This document shows positions 36,143-44,790 of a DNA stretch of 64,000 nt, in pieces. Each line of letters begins with the position of its first letter. Position 1 is the first letter of the stretch. The translations under genes were made by a program, and so were the position numbers. Source of the stretch: Clostridiales bacterium (lineage in GTDB: Bacteria > Bacillota > Clostridia > Lachnospirales > UBA12420); assembly GCA_003452395.1 (NCBI GenBank), contig DMOI01000041.1, positions 8,824 through 72,823 on the forward strand, written 5' to 3'. The notes under the pieces are model-generated. The model saw nothing but the letters and a program-made list of their open reading frames with translations. It searched no databases and was not told the origin of the DNA.

Positions 36143-36499
36143 TTATTGTCTACACTTATCTAATTGCCATTTATATACATATGCTCGTAAATTTTTTTCC
36201 GTATTATATGGCATCTTTTCAAACTTCGCCCCGCATTTATGCATTTTATTTTCAGAACTCACTCTAATTATTTTACAAATAATTATTTCAATTGTTTGGT
36301 TTATCTGCAATTCTATTATATATCTTTTTCCTTCCTCTATCTTCTCATCAGTAATAAAATGTATCCCTGTTGCACTTATGTCAGAAATTTCTACATTAAA
36401 TTTATCTTTTTCCATTACTTGTTCCCTTGGGTAATCTAATGCCTTAGCCATTTTTACTATTATATTACAGTGTGCCCTTAAATCATTCCTGTGTTGCAT
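36143..36499 (-). CDS. PilZ domain c-di-GMP effector
   Basis: A 118-residue single-domain PilZ protein. The two c-di-GMP-binding motifs are visible: RxxxR as RNDLR at 4-8, and (D/N)xSxxG as DISATG near 40-45. A beta-barrel follows with CGAKFEKM. It has no partner domain, so it presumably acts by protein contact. Together with the c-di-GMP-I riboswitch at 49.5 kb it shows c-di-GMP signalling in this organism. It is not next to flagellar or pilus genes. Confidence 0.82.
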   Translation of the reverse strand: MQHRNDLRAHCNIIVKMAKALDYPREQVMEKDKFNVEISDISATGIHFITDEKIEEGKRYIIELQINQTIEIIICKIIRVSSENKMHKCGAKFEKMPYNTEKNLRAYVYKWQLDKCRQ

Positions 36500-36533
36500 A
36501 TTATCCTCTCCTCATATGTTTTATTATACTTTT

Positions 36534-37220
36534 TTAATAATTTTTCTCTATCCTTGCTGGAAGCGTTCCAATAAACTCTAGTTTATCGTCATCTATATAT
36601 AATTGACCAATAGAAAGTCCAACATATTTTGAAATTATAAAGTTAGCAAATGGTGATAACGATACTTGAACTTTATCTACTACCTCAGTTCCCAAATGAA
36701 TATTCCCTATATATATTGTTTCTACAGATGCGTCTATATTATATTTACCGTATGAATTAATCTTTCCTTTCATATATACAGGAGTACCCACCATCATATC
36801 TAAGAATGATGCGTACTTGCCCATCTTAGGATCTTCCTTAGCTGTCTCCTTTAAAAAATCAACAGTAGCTTTTTCTAAAGTGAAGTTTACCTCCATTTCA
36901 TTATAATTTAAAAATTTTACTTTTATATTACTTATAGGTCCAAGTTCATCATTCGCTGTAGACAATATTGCGCTCATTTCTTTACTTGAAAAACTAGTTT
37001 GTACTACATTTTGTCCGTAACATATAATTTTATTATTCAATGCATCTGTTAAGTTTAAATCATTAATATTTCCAACTGCCAGTTTTGTCTTTTCTATTCC
37101 GCTTTCATAATCAGCCGTAGTCCACTCTACTTCAACATTTTTCGTCATCCGTAAAAAACATGTAAAGCCAATAGCAAAAATTATTAAATCAAAAATTATA
37201 AATTTTATAAATTTATTCAT
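36534..37220 (-). CDS. Hypothetical signal-anchored protein
   Basis: A 228-residue protein that I cannot assign to a family. A single N-terminal hydrophobic segment (about 5-23) suggests a membrane anchor or signal. The rest is an extracytoplasmic alpha/beta domain with long amphipathic strands (VKFLNYNEMEVNFTLEKATV, YMKGKINSYGKYNIDASVE). This pattern loosely recalls DUF2140/YpmS-type or lipid-transfer-like proteins, but the resemblance is weak. It sits 35 bases upstream of the PilZ gene and may be co-transcribed with it. Confidence 0.6.
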   Translation of the reverse strand: MNKFIKFIIFDLIIFAIGFTCFLRMTKNVEVEWTTADYESGIEKTKLAVGNINDLNLTDALNNKIICYGQNVVQTSFSSKEMSAILSTANDELGPISNIKVKFLNYNEMEVNFTLEKATVDFLKETAKEDPKMGKYASFLDMMVGTPVYMKGKINSYGKYNIDASVETIYIGNIHLGTEVVDKVQVSLSPFANFIISKYVGLSIGQLYIDDDKLEFIGTLPARIEKNY

Positions 37221-37327
37221 TTAGCACCTCCCCTTATAGATTCGCAATGCTAATATCAACTATCATATGTATGATTTTATTCCAATATATTAATAATAAC
37301 TCAACACTATTTTATACATTTCTACAT

Positions 37328-37358
37328 AAAAAGTCAAGCACTATTTGCTTGACTTTTT
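37328..37358 (-). terminator. Terminator of nifJ
   Basis: AAAAAGTCAAGCA and its complement, 13-bp perfect stem, 5-base loop, T-run on the minus strand, 48 bases after nifJ. Confidence 0.88.
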
Positions 37359-37405
37359 ATATCTATAAATGACACACTTAATTATTTCTTTTAATTGTAC
37401 ATGTT

Positions 37406-40400
37406 TTAGTATTCCATCTTACTCATTCTTATGTATCCTTCATATCTATCTTTCGCTTGTTCTTCAGCTTCTTCAAACATTTTGTCAGCTATTTTAGGGA
37501 ATTGTTTTTGAACTGCTGTGTATCTTACTTCGCCCTCTAAATATTCTCTAAAGCTCATTTTAGGTTCTCCTGAGTCTAGTACAAATGGATTTTTACCCTG
37601 TTCTTTTAATCTTGGGTCAAATCTCCACAAATGCCAGTATCCTGAATCAACAGCAAGCTTCATTCGTTCTTGGGTCCTTCCCATACCTGCTTTTATTCCA
37701 TGATTTATACATGGAGCATATGCGATTATAATTGATGGCCCATCATAACTTTCAGCCTCTTGCACTGCTTTCATGAATTGATTTTTATTTGCTCCCATAG
37801 CTACTTGGGCTACATATACATATCCATAGCTAGAAGCCATAATACCTAAATCCTTTTTCTTTGTTCTCTTTCCTGCAGCTGCAAATTTTGCCATTGCAGC
37901 AGTTGGAGTTGATTTTGATGATTGTCCACCTGTATTTGAGTAAACTTCTGTATCAAATACAAGTACATTTACATTAGCACCTGACGCAAGAACATGGTCA
38001 AGTCCACCGTATCCTATGTCATATGCCCATCCATCTCCACCTAATATCCATATTGATTTTTGTGTTAGATATTCATGATTAGCCTTAAAGAAATCTGTTA
38101 TTTCTTGTAACTCATTATCGTTATACTTATATTCAAGTACCTTATCGAGTTCTATAGTTGCTTCTTTAGATGCTTCGTAGTTATCTTTTCCGTCTATCCA
38201 TTTTTTAAATGCTGCTTTAACATCATCACCAACATTAAGTTCTAATAAACTTTCTGCTTTTGTCTTTAACTGTTCTCTAACCTTCTTAATACCTAGTGAC
38301 ATACCGTATCCATACTCTGCATTATCTTCAAATAATGAGTTAGCCCATGCTGGACCTTGCCCTTTATCATTTTTGCAGTATGGAGTAGAGGGTGCTGAAG
38401 CTCCCCATATAGAAGAACATCCTGTCGCATTAGCTATAACCATTTTTTCTCCAAATAATTGCGTAACAACCTTAATATATGGAGTTTCTCCACAACCCGC
38501 ACATGCACCACTAAATTCAAATAATGGTTGGGAAAATTGTGATCCCTTAACATTATCTTTTGACACTAAATTATCCTTCGCTGGAAGAGCTCTGACATAA
38601 TTCCAATTTTTTATTTCCATTTCTGTTTGAGTTTCAATCGGTTTCATTTCAAGTGCCTTTTGTTTTGCTGGACATACTTCAGCACAGTTTCCACAACCAG
38701 TACAATCTTTTGTTGAAACTTGTATTTTATAATTCAAGCCTTCGAGGCCCTTTCCTATTGCCTTCTTAGTTTCTATTCCTTCTGGTGCATTAGCCAACTC
38801 TTCATCTGTAAGTAAGAATGGTCTTATTGCAGCATGAGGACATACAAATGAACATTGATTACACTGAATACAATTTTCTGGTATCCATTCTGGTACATTT
38901 GTAGCTATACCCCTCTTTTCATATGCCGCAGAACCATTTTCAAAAGTACCATCTTCTGAATTCTTAAAAGTACTTACTGGTAGTTTATCTCCCTCGAGTG
39001 CATTCATAGGAATTAGTCTATCTTTTATAAAAGTTGGCAAATTACCCTCATCTAAATCTTTAAATAATTCTAGCTTACTCCATGCCCCAGGAACATTTAC
39101 TTTAACTATATTTTCTATTCCTTCATCTACTGCATCGTAGTTCATCTTAAGAACATCCTGTCCTTTTTTTCCATATGATTTATCTATTGCATCCTTTAAA
39201 TGTTTTATAGCCAAATCTAGAGGTATAACATTTGCAAGCTTAAAAAATACTGCTTGCATTATCATATTTATCTTTCCACCTAATCCTAAATCCTGAGCAA
39301 GTTTTGTAGCGTTTATTGTATAGAAATTTATATTGTTTTCTGCTATGTATTTTTTTATTTTTACATGTAATTTTTCTTCTATTTCTTTTTCATTCCATAT
39401 ACAGTTTAGAACAAAAGTTCCACCCTTTCTGAGTCCTGCTATCACATCATATTGGTCCACATATGCCTGAGCATGACATGCAATGTAATCAGCTTCGTCT
39501 ATAAGATAAGTTGACTTTATCGGTTGCTTACCAAATCTTAAGTGAGATACTGTTGCCCCTCCTGATTTCTTAGAATCATACGAGAAATACCCCTGAGCAT
39601 ATAGCTCTGTATCATCACCTATAATCTTGATTGCATTTTTATTTGCTCCAACTGTACCATCTGAGCCAAGACCATAAAATTTACATCTTACTGTTCCTAG
39701 TTTTTCTGTAACTATTTTATCTTTTATATCGAGTGAAAGATATGTAACATCGTCATTTATACCTATTGTAAAATTATTTCTTGGATTATCCCGAGTCATA
39801 TCAAATACTGCCTTAATTTGAGATGGAGTCGTATCTTTTGAACCAAGTCCATATCTACCACCAACTATCTGTGGCTTGTTTTCTATGTCATAAAACATAT
39901 TTCTAATATCTTTATATAATGGTTCTCCTTCTGCTCCTGGTTCTTTAGTCCTATCAAGTACAGCGATTTTCTTAACTGTGGCAGGAAGTACATCAAAAAG
40001 ATATTTAGCCACAAAAGGTCTATATAATCTTACTTTGATAAGACCCACTTTTTCACCCTTTGCCATTAGATAATCTATTGTTTCCTCTATCGTTTCACAT
40101 ACTGAACCCATAGCAACTATTATCCTATCAGCATCTGGTGCTCCATAATAGTCAAATGGCTTGTAGCTTCTACCTGTAAGCTCTGATATTTTATTCATAT
40201 AATCAACAACAGTATCAGGTAACCTATCATAAAAACTGTTTGAGGCTTCTTTTGCTTGGAAAAAAATATCTGGGTTTTGAGCAGTCCCCCTCGTAACTGG
40301 TCTCTCTGGGTTTAAAGCCCTATTCCTAAAAGCTTGAATAGCATCGTGATCTACTAGTTTATTAAATTCTTCATAACCTATTGTTTCAATCTTCTGTACT

Positions 40401-40939
40401 TCATGTGAAGTTCTAAATCCATCAAAAAAATGAAGAAAAGGAATCCTAGATTTGATAGCCGAAAGATGAGCTATTCCTGCTAAATCCATAACTTCTTGAA
40501 CTGAACTTGATGCAAGCAGAGCAAAACCAGTTTGTTTTGCAGCCATAACATCGGAATGATCTCCAAATATCGATAATGCATGCCCCGCAAGAGCCCTTGC
40601 AGTTACATGAAATACGCAAGGGAGTAATTCACCTGCTATTTTATACATATTAGGTAACATGAGTAACAAACCTTGTGATGCAGTAAAAGTAGTCGTAAGT
40701 GAACCACCTTGAAGTGAACCATGAACTGCCCCTGCTGCTCCCGCTTCTGATTGCATTTCCGCAACTAGTACCTCCTGTCCAAAAATATTTTTCTTACCTT
40801 GTGATGACCATTCATCAACCACTTCCGCCATCGTTGATGATGGTGTTATTGGATATATAGCCGCTACCTCAGTAAATGCATAAGCTACATAAGCAGCTGC
40901 TGTATTTCCATCCATAGTTTTCATAACTTTATTTGACAT
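37406..40939 (-). CDS. nifJ: Pyruvate:ferredoxin (flavodoxin) oxidoreductase
   Basis: A 1177-residue single-chain PFOR. It oxidises pyruvate with CoA to acetyl-CoA and CO2, reducing ferredoxin, the central step of clostridial fermentation. Domain order: pyruvate-binding domain I (from MDGNTAAAYVAYAFTEVAAIYPITPSS), the gamma-like region, then two 4Fe-4S motifs, CIQCNQCSFVCP (about 690) and CTGCGNCAEVCP (about 746). The TPP domain follows, with CSSIWGASAPSTPY and GDGWAYDIGYGGLDH. The C-terminal YEGYIRMSKMEY tail is present. All cluster ligands appear intact. It is transcribed alone from a promoter at 41023-41051. Confidence 0.98.
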   Translation of the reverse strand: MSNKVMKTMDGNTAAAYVAYAFTEVAAIYPITPSSTMAEVVDEWSSQGKKNIFGQEVLVAEMQSEAGAAGAVHGSLQGGSLTTTFTASQGLLLMLPNMYKIAGELLPCVFHVTARALAGHALSIFGDHSDVMAAKQTGFALLASSSVQEVMDLAGIAHLSAIKSRIPFLHFFDGFRTSHEVQKIETIGYEEFNKLVDHDAIQAFRNRALNPERPVTRGTAQNPDIFFQAKEASNSFYDRLPDTVVDYMNKISELTGRSYKPFDYYGAPDADRIIVAMGSVCETIEETIDYLMAKGEKVGLIKVRLYRPFVAKYLFDVLPATVKKIAVLDRTKEPGAEGEPLYKDIRNMFYDIENKPQIVGGRYGLGSKDTTPSQIKAVFDMTRDNPRNNFTIGINDDVTYLSLDIKDKIVTEKLGTVRCKFYGLGSDGTVGANKNAIKIIGDDTELYAQGYFSYDSKKSGGATVSHLRFGKQPIKSTYLIDEADYIACHAQAYVDQYDVIAGLRKGGTFVLNCIWNEKEIEEKLHVKIKKYIAENNINFYTINATKLAQDLGLGGKINMIMQAVFFKLANVIPLDLAIKHLKDAIDKSYGKKGQDVLKMNYDAVDEGIENIVKVNVPGAWSKLELFKDLDEGNLPTFIKDRLIPMNALEGDKLPVSTFKNSEDGTFENGSAAYEKRGIATNVPEWIPENCIQCNQCSFVCPHAAIRPFLLTDEELANAPEGIETKKAIGKGLEGLNYKIQVSTKDCTGCGNCAEVCPAKQKALEMKPIETQTEMEIKNWNYVRALPAKDNLVSKDNVKGSQFSQPLFEFSGACAGCGETPYIKVVTQLFGEKMVIANATGCSSIWGASAPSTPYCKNDKGQGPAWANSLFEDNAEYGYGMSLGIKKVREQLKTKAESLLELNVGDDVKAAFKKWIDGKDNYEASKEATIELDKVLEYKYNDNELQEITDFFKANHEYLTQKSIWILGGDGWAYDIGYGGLDHVLASGANVNVLVFDTEVYSNTGGQSSKSTPTAAMAKFAAAGKRTKKKDLGIMASSYGYVYVAQVAMGANKNQFMKAVQEAESYDGPSIIIAYAPCINHGIKAGMGRTQERMKLAVDSGYWHLWRFDPRLKEQGKNPFVLDSGEPKMSFREYLEGEVRYTAVQKQFPKIADKMFEEAEEQAKDRYEGYIRMSKMEY

Positions 40940-41022
40940 ATAAAAATCCCCCCTATTAAAATAATTGAAAATTGAAAGTGAAAAAATATTTTTTCTGTTT
41001 TTAATTTTCTATTTGTATAACC

Positions 41023-41051
41023 ATTATATATTTCTTTTGATAATTTTACAA
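41023..41051 (-). promoter_or_regulatory. Sigma-A promoter of nifJ
   Basis: TTGTAA, exactly 17 bases, TATAAT on the minus strand, giving a leader of about 80 bases that contains GAAAATTGAAAGTG repeats. Confidence 0.7.
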
Positions 41052-41100
41052 GAAAATTATAGAAATTTTTAAAAGGTTTTATGTTTTTTGGGATAAAAAC

Positions 41101-41127
41101 ACAACCTAAGATTATGTTAGGTTGTTG
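41101..41127 (-). terminator. Terminator of the 96-residue orphan gene
   Basis: ACAACCTAA / TTAGGTTGT, 9-bp perfect stem followed on the minus strand by GTTTTTATCC. Confidence 0.7.
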
Positions 41128-41168
41128 TTTGATATATTTTATATTACGTTTTTGATTATAAATGTATG

Positions 41169-41459
41169 TTACATAGTCATTTGATTATTAGCAAGTGTTT
41201 CATCTAGTATGCTTAAACTAGGACCATTTTCCTTTTCTATTTCTGTCCAATCATACATACTTGGATATTCTTTACTTTGCAGTGTTCCCTCATTTTTCAA
41301 TATACGGTCTAGCCTAGGTTGCTCTTCCATTCTATAACGCTCAATACCAACCTCTGATATCCTCTTTTCGTGCTTTTGATAACAAATATCATTCCAGTTT
41401 AATATTTTAGTTACTACTTGTAAAGGATCTACAACATATCTTTCATATCCAATCGCCAT
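41169..41459 (-). CDS. Hypothetical protein of 96 residues
   Basis: A 96-residue protein of unknown family. It is soluble, charged and predicted helical, with a central Arg/Glu-rich stretch (HEKRISEVGIERYRMEEQPR) and Trp at 22 and 71. Expression signals are excellent: TTGACT-17-TATAAT at 41487-41515, TAGGAGG 8 bases before ATG 41459, and a terminator after the stop. It is divergent from the 64-residue gene at 41644. The signals make it a real gene despite its anonymity. Confidence 0.75.
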   Translation of the reverse strand: MAIGYERYVVDPLQVVTKILNWNDICYQKHEKRISEVGIERYRMEEQPRLDRILKNEGTLQSKEYPSMYDWTEIEKENGPSLSILDETLANNQMTM

Positions 41460-41486
41460 CTTAAAACCTCCTAGTATTTTTTTTAT

Positions 41487-41515
41487 ATTATATGATTTGT
41501 TTGGATAAAAGTCAA
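41487..41515 (-). promoter_or_regulatory. Consensus promoter of the 96-residue gene
   Basis: TTGACT, 17-base spacer, TATAAT on the minus strand. Confidence 0.85.
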
Positions 41516-41584
41516 TACCTTTTGAATTTTTTTACATTTTTTTATAACACTATTAAAAAATTACAAATTACGTAAATTGTCCAG

Positions 41585-41613
41585 TTGACATATTTTATAA
41601 TTAATGATATATT
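41585..41613 (+). promoter_or_regulatory. Consensus promoter of the 64-residue gene
   Basis: TTGACA, 17-base spacer, TATATT, with the ribosome binding site AAGGAGG at 41629-41635. Confidence 0.8.
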
Positions 41614-41643
41614 TTTTATATTATATTTAAGGAGGTTTTATTA

Positions 41644-41838
41644 ATGGCCAATCATTTAAAATTAATTATTAATAATGGAGTTAAGGTGTCTGAATTTCCT
41701 AAAAAAGTTCCTAAAGAAACAGATATTGCAACTGATTTATCGGGAAAATTTTTTGCGTCACCTGAAGACATTGGTATTCATCCATATAATTCAGAAGTTA
41801 ATACAAGTATTGCAGACGAACCAGAATTATCTAACTGA
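41644..41838 (+). CDS. Hypothetical small protein of 64 residues
   Basis: A 64-residue protein of unknown family, starting MANHLKLIINNGVKVSEFPK and ending in a Ser/Glu-rich acidic tail. It has no Cys, signal peptide or membrane helix. A near-perfect promoter, an AAGGAGG site 8 bases before ATG 41644, and a strong terminator directly after the stop make a compact monocistron, suggesting abundant expression. No modification enzymes adjoin it, so a modified-peptide precursor is not supported. Confidence 0.7.
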   Translation: MANHLKLIINNGVKVSEFPKKVPKETDIATDLSGKFFASPEDIGIHPYNSEVNTSIADEPELSN

Positions 41839-41844
41839 TTATAA

Positions 41845-41890
41845 ATAAAAGAGATCTTTTTGTAAAACTCATCAAAAGGATCTCTTTTAT
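41845..41890 (+). terminator. Terminator of the 64-residue gene
   Basis: An 18-bp stem (ATAAAAGAGATC...CTTTTG type, one G-U) with a 10-base loop. The 3' end overlaps the region before the convergent GH18 stop. Confidence 0.8.
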
Positions 41891-41894
41891 TTCG

Positions 41895-43235
41895 TTAATT
41901 TGACATACTACTTATCTTACTCATATATGCTGCATCCTCTAGTCCAAGTCTCCATATCGCCACACCCAAAAGTCCATAATCATTCACCATATTTAGTTTA
42001 AAAGGTATGCTATATGAGTTTTCGAACCACACTTCATGACTTACTCCTAGTGTATCAATATAAGTGTAATGTGGTGTTTGTGATACTGAATCCCATATTA
42101 TAGTTGCACCATATGTAGTTGCTATCTCATATGCTTTGCTTACACTATATGATTTTGTACCGCTACTAGACCAATCATATCCATATGCTGCAACGCCTAA
42201 CAATATTTTTTCTTTTGGTATTACTGTAACTGCATATTCCACAACTCTTTTTACCCAACCATATGATGCTATAGCCCCTAGTGTTCCCCCTGGATAATGT
42301 TCGTCGTATGTCATTATCACTATTTGATCTGCATACATATTTAAACTTTTATAGTCAAACGCTCCATTCCAGCCATCTGTTGTACTGTCATATGTTTTTG
42401 CTGGAACTGCTATTGTGACCAAATATCCCTTTGGATTCAAAGTCTCATATAATTCTTTCATAAATGTAGTCATATGCTCCCGGTTAATTGCATAAACCCC
42501 TTCTATATCAACATTTACCCCTGCATAGCCATACTTTCCTATCTCTACTAATATATTGTTTATTAGTGTCGCCCTATTTGTAGCACTTTCTAGAAGTTGT
42601 TTAGCAACAAGGCCGCTAAATTGATTTGAGATAGAAGCCTGAACTTTTATGTTATTACTTTTTGCATATTGTATTTGCTCTAAAGGAATGATTCCAGTAA
42701 GATTTCCGCTCCCATCTACTGTATATGTATGAGTAACTATTTCATCAATCGCATCTTTGTTTGCAACCATGGAGTTATATGATGACTTGTCCCCTGAATA
42801 ATAATAAGTAGCATATCCAAGGACCACTTTTTCAGTACTTACAGGTGGGGTTATCACTGGTAATGCCTCTGTTGTAAAATTTACATGTACTGATTCACTT
42901 GAAACTGTAAATTTGTTAAATGCCACTATGTAATACGAATAAACAGTACTTGACTGTAAATTAGTATGATTATAGTTCATTGCATACACTGTGCCTAGCA
43001 ACTTGTAGCTAATATCACTAGAAGTAGCCCCATAAACTCTATATCCTGTGGCATTCACTACACTATCCCATTGCAAATCTATTTCATCTTTCGTAATACT
43101 CCCAGCAATCAAATTTGTAGGTGCTGTTAAAATATTTTTTGTTGTCCCTTTTCCAGCCTCTGTTACACCAACAAAACATGTAACAAACATAACAAAAGCC
43201 AAAAATACTGCAAAGTACCTTTTTAAACATTTCAT
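41895..43235 (-). CDS. Secreted glycoside hydrolase family 18 protein with FN3 domain
   Basis: A 446-residue secreted protein. A signal peptide (about 1-27) leads to a fibronectin type III domain (about 37-125, APTNLIAGSITKDEIDLQWD) and a GH18 barrel (about 135-446). The GH18 active-site strand reads GVNVDIEG with the catalytic Glu at about 245 and Asp at 243, a short form of DxxDxDxE that fits spore/peptidoglycan-type N-acetylglucosaminidases such as YaaH/SleL more than chitinases. KILLGVAAYGYDW is the family strand 6. It likely cuts peptidoglycan or chitin outside the cell. It has its own promoter. Confidence 0.88.
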   Translation of the reverse strand: MKCLKRYFAVFLAFVMFVTCFVGVTEAGKGTTKNILTAPTNLIAGSITKDEIDLQWDSVVNATGYRVYGATSSDISYKLLGTVYAMNYNHTNLQSSTVYSYYIVAFNKFTVSSESVHVNFTTEALPVITPPVSTEKVVLGYATYYYSGDKSSYNSMVANKDAIDEIVTHTYTVDGSGNLTGIIPLEQIQYAKSNNIKVQASISNQFSGLVAKQLLESATNRATLINNILVEIGKYGYAGVNVDIEGVYAINREHMTTFMKELYETLNPKGYLVTIAVPAKTYDSTTDGWNGAFDYKSLNMYADQIVIMTYDEHYPGGTLGAIASYGWVKRVVEYAVTVIPKEKILLGVAAYGYDWSSSGTKSYSVSKAYEIATTYGATIIWDSVSQTPHYTYIDTLGVSHEVWFENSYSIPFKLNMVNDYGLLGVAIWRLGLEDAAYMSKISSMSN

Positions 43236-43275
43236 AGTAAAACCCCCTTATATTGTATTGGTTACCTATATTTAC

Positions 43276-43304
43276 ATTATAAATCTTTTTTGTGTATAAA
43301 ACAA
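43276..43304 (-). promoter_or_regulatory. Probable promoter of the GH18 gene
   Basis: TTGTTT, 17-base spacer, TATAAT on the minus strand, 41 bases before ATG 43235. The -10 box is perfect and the -35 box is weak. Confidence 0.55.
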
Positions 43305-43395
43305 TGGGAATAAAGCCTAAATAAAACAGGACCGAAGTCCCGTTTTAGCATAATACTATTTTTTTACTGTTTTCGATTTTTTTGTTCTTTGTTCC

Positions 43396-44268
43396 TTACT
43401 CTCCCGGTTCTATATGTATAAGCACATCCGTATTTTTCAATACTTCCTCTAAATCTCTCTCTATCTCTTCACATATTTCATGTGACTCCTCTACAGATAG
43501 TCTTTTATTTACAGTCATATGAAATTCAATATATTTTGTATTACCTGCTTTTCTTGTACATAAATTATGATAATCTATTATATGATCCTTATAACTCTCC
43601 ATAACAATACAAATCTTTGCTTCTTCTTCCTCTGATAATCTCGAATCTATTAGTGGTTTTAATGCATTATCACATAAATGATAGGCTTCTTTCATAATGA
43701 GTAGTGCAACACTAATAGCAATCAATGAATCGAGTATTACAAGCTTTGTTATTTCTAAAGCTATAAGCCCTACCCCTACTCCTATCGAAGTATATACATC
43801 TGTTTTCAAATGAAGTGCATCTGCTTCTAGTGCCATAGAATCTTCTTCTTTTGCAACTTTATATAAAAATTTTGACACCACAACATTAACTATTGCAGAT
43901 ACAAACATAATAATTATCCCTATCCACGTTTCTCCCACTTCACTTGGATTAATTAATTTAACAACAGCTTCATTAATAATAAAAAACGCAGCTATAAATA
44001 TAAGCAATCCCTCTATAAGTCCAGAAAAATTCTCGATTTTTCCATGTCCATATGGATGCTCATAATCTGGTGGTTTCGATGAAATTTTAACTGAACAGTA
44101 CGCAATAAATGAAGCAATCAGGTCAATACCTGAGTGTATAGCTTCACTTATTATACTTACAGACCCACTCAAAATCCCCGCAAATACTTTAAGAGTTATT
44201 AATGATGTGTTTGATATTACCGATATGAGTGCCGCATTTGCCTTTTTATTATCTGCTTTAAATTTCAA
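43396..44268 (-). CDS. Cation diffusion facilitator transporter (Ni/Co-responsive)
   Basis: A CDF-family exporter of about 290 residues with six membrane helices and a C-terminal cytoplasmic metal-binding domain. The metal site in helices 2 and 5 is visible as HSGID (about 47-51) and HLKTD. The TTG at 44268 is preferred because AGGGG is 8 bases upstream. The ATG at 44286 has no good site. A NiCo riboswitch lies in the leader, so I infer export of Co2+ or Ni2+. A zinc or manganese function is less likely in view of that control. Confidence 0.92.
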   Translation of the reverse strand: MKFKADNKKANAALISVISNTSLITLKVFAGILSGSVSIISEAIHSGIDLIASFIAYCSVKISSKPPDYEHPYGHGKIENFSGLIEGLLIFIAAFFIINEAVVKLINPSEVGETWIGIIIMFVSAIVNVVVSKFLYKVAKEEDSMALEADALHLKTDVYTSIGVGVGLIALEITKLVILDSLIAISVALLIMKEAYHLCDNALKPLIDSRLSEEEEAKICIVMESYKDHIIDYHNLCTRKAGNTKYIEFHMTVNKRLSVEESHEICEEIERDLEEVLKNTDVLIHIEPGE

Positions 44269-44299
44269 TTTTGCATCCCCTCTCATATACTCATACGAT

Positions 44300-44397
44300 A
44301 AAAAACAGTGGTACCTATAATGTTGCTATAGTCCCACAGTTCATACTGTTGCTAGATTCCTAGCCCGAGTCATGCTATTTACATACCCTGCTCTATA
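44300..44397 (-). ncRNA. NiCo (czcD) riboswitch with terminator
   Basis: The minus-strand RNA contains the conserved blocks of the NiCo class in order: TATAGAGCAGG, the GCATG arm, CGGGCT-GAA-AGCAACAG and CTGTGGGACTATA, where TATAG pairs with CTATA to close the four-way junction (aptamer about 44326-44396). The 3' side overlaps a terminator with arms ACTGTGG...CCACTGT and a T6 run at 44300-44305. Metal binding should prevent the terminator and switch on the CDF exporter downstream. Confidence 0.85.
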
Positions 44398-44421
44398 TTT
44401 AAAATATTCACTTTTATAAAA

Positions 44422-44449
44422 ATTATATCAAATAATTATAAATTGTCAA
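44422..44449 (-). promoter_or_regulatory. Sigma-A promoter of the CDF gene
   Basis: TTGACA, 16-base spacer, TATAAT on the minus strand, about 25 bases before the riboswitch aptamer. It is divergent from and only 20 bases from the tyrS promoter. Confidence 0.8.
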
Positions 44450-44469
44450 TAAGTTTTTTTAAAATTTAC

Positions 44470-44498
44470 TTGACAAAAAATGTATTTTATACTATATT
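44470..44498 (+). promoter_or_regulatory. Sigma-A promoter of the tyrS T-box transcript
   Basis: TTGACA, 17-base spacer, TATATT, just upstream of the T-box leader. Confidence 0.8.
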
Positions 44499-44509
44499 AT
44501 ATAGAACTA

Positions 44510-44790
44510 AATAAAAAGTCTATGATAGAGACACAGTAGATATTTGTGGTTACAACCCCAGAGAGTGAGTTACTCGGTGCAAAACTCACAGCACACAAAC
44601 AATCGAATTACACTCAGGAGACGGGAGAAAATGAAGAAGTTGAAAGTTGAAAGTTGAAAGTTGAAAGTTAAAAGAATTACTTAACTCTCGGTCTCAACCT
44701 CAATCCCCTTAACTTAAACTTGGGTGGTACCACGGGTAAAAAACTCGTCCCATATAATACACACGTATTGTATGAGACGAGTTTTTTCAA
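44510..44790 (+). ncRNA. Tyrosine-specific T-box leader
   Basis: The T-box sequence TGGGTGGTACCACGG is at 44721-44735 and is followed by a terminator (AAACTCGTC...GACGAGTTTTTT, 44741-44787). Stem I spans about 44520-44625. Its specifier region reads GAATTACAC with TAC (Tyr) at 44609-44611, matching the downstream tyrS. Uncharged tRNA-Tyr should stabilise the antiterminator. Odd: five heptamers of GTTGAAA type (44639-44673) sit in the linker between stem I and the antiterminator. Confidence 0.9.
44639..44673 (+). repeat. (GTTGAAA)n tandem repeat inside the T-box leader
   Basis: Four GTTGAAA units and one GTTAAAA unit in direct tandem. Copy number could vary by slippage and change the length of the T-box linker. 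Confidence 0.75.

Noticed and set aside
41644..41838. A ribosomally made, modified peptide (RiPP) precursor
   Set aside because: No cysteine, no leader-core pattern and no modification or export genes adjacent.
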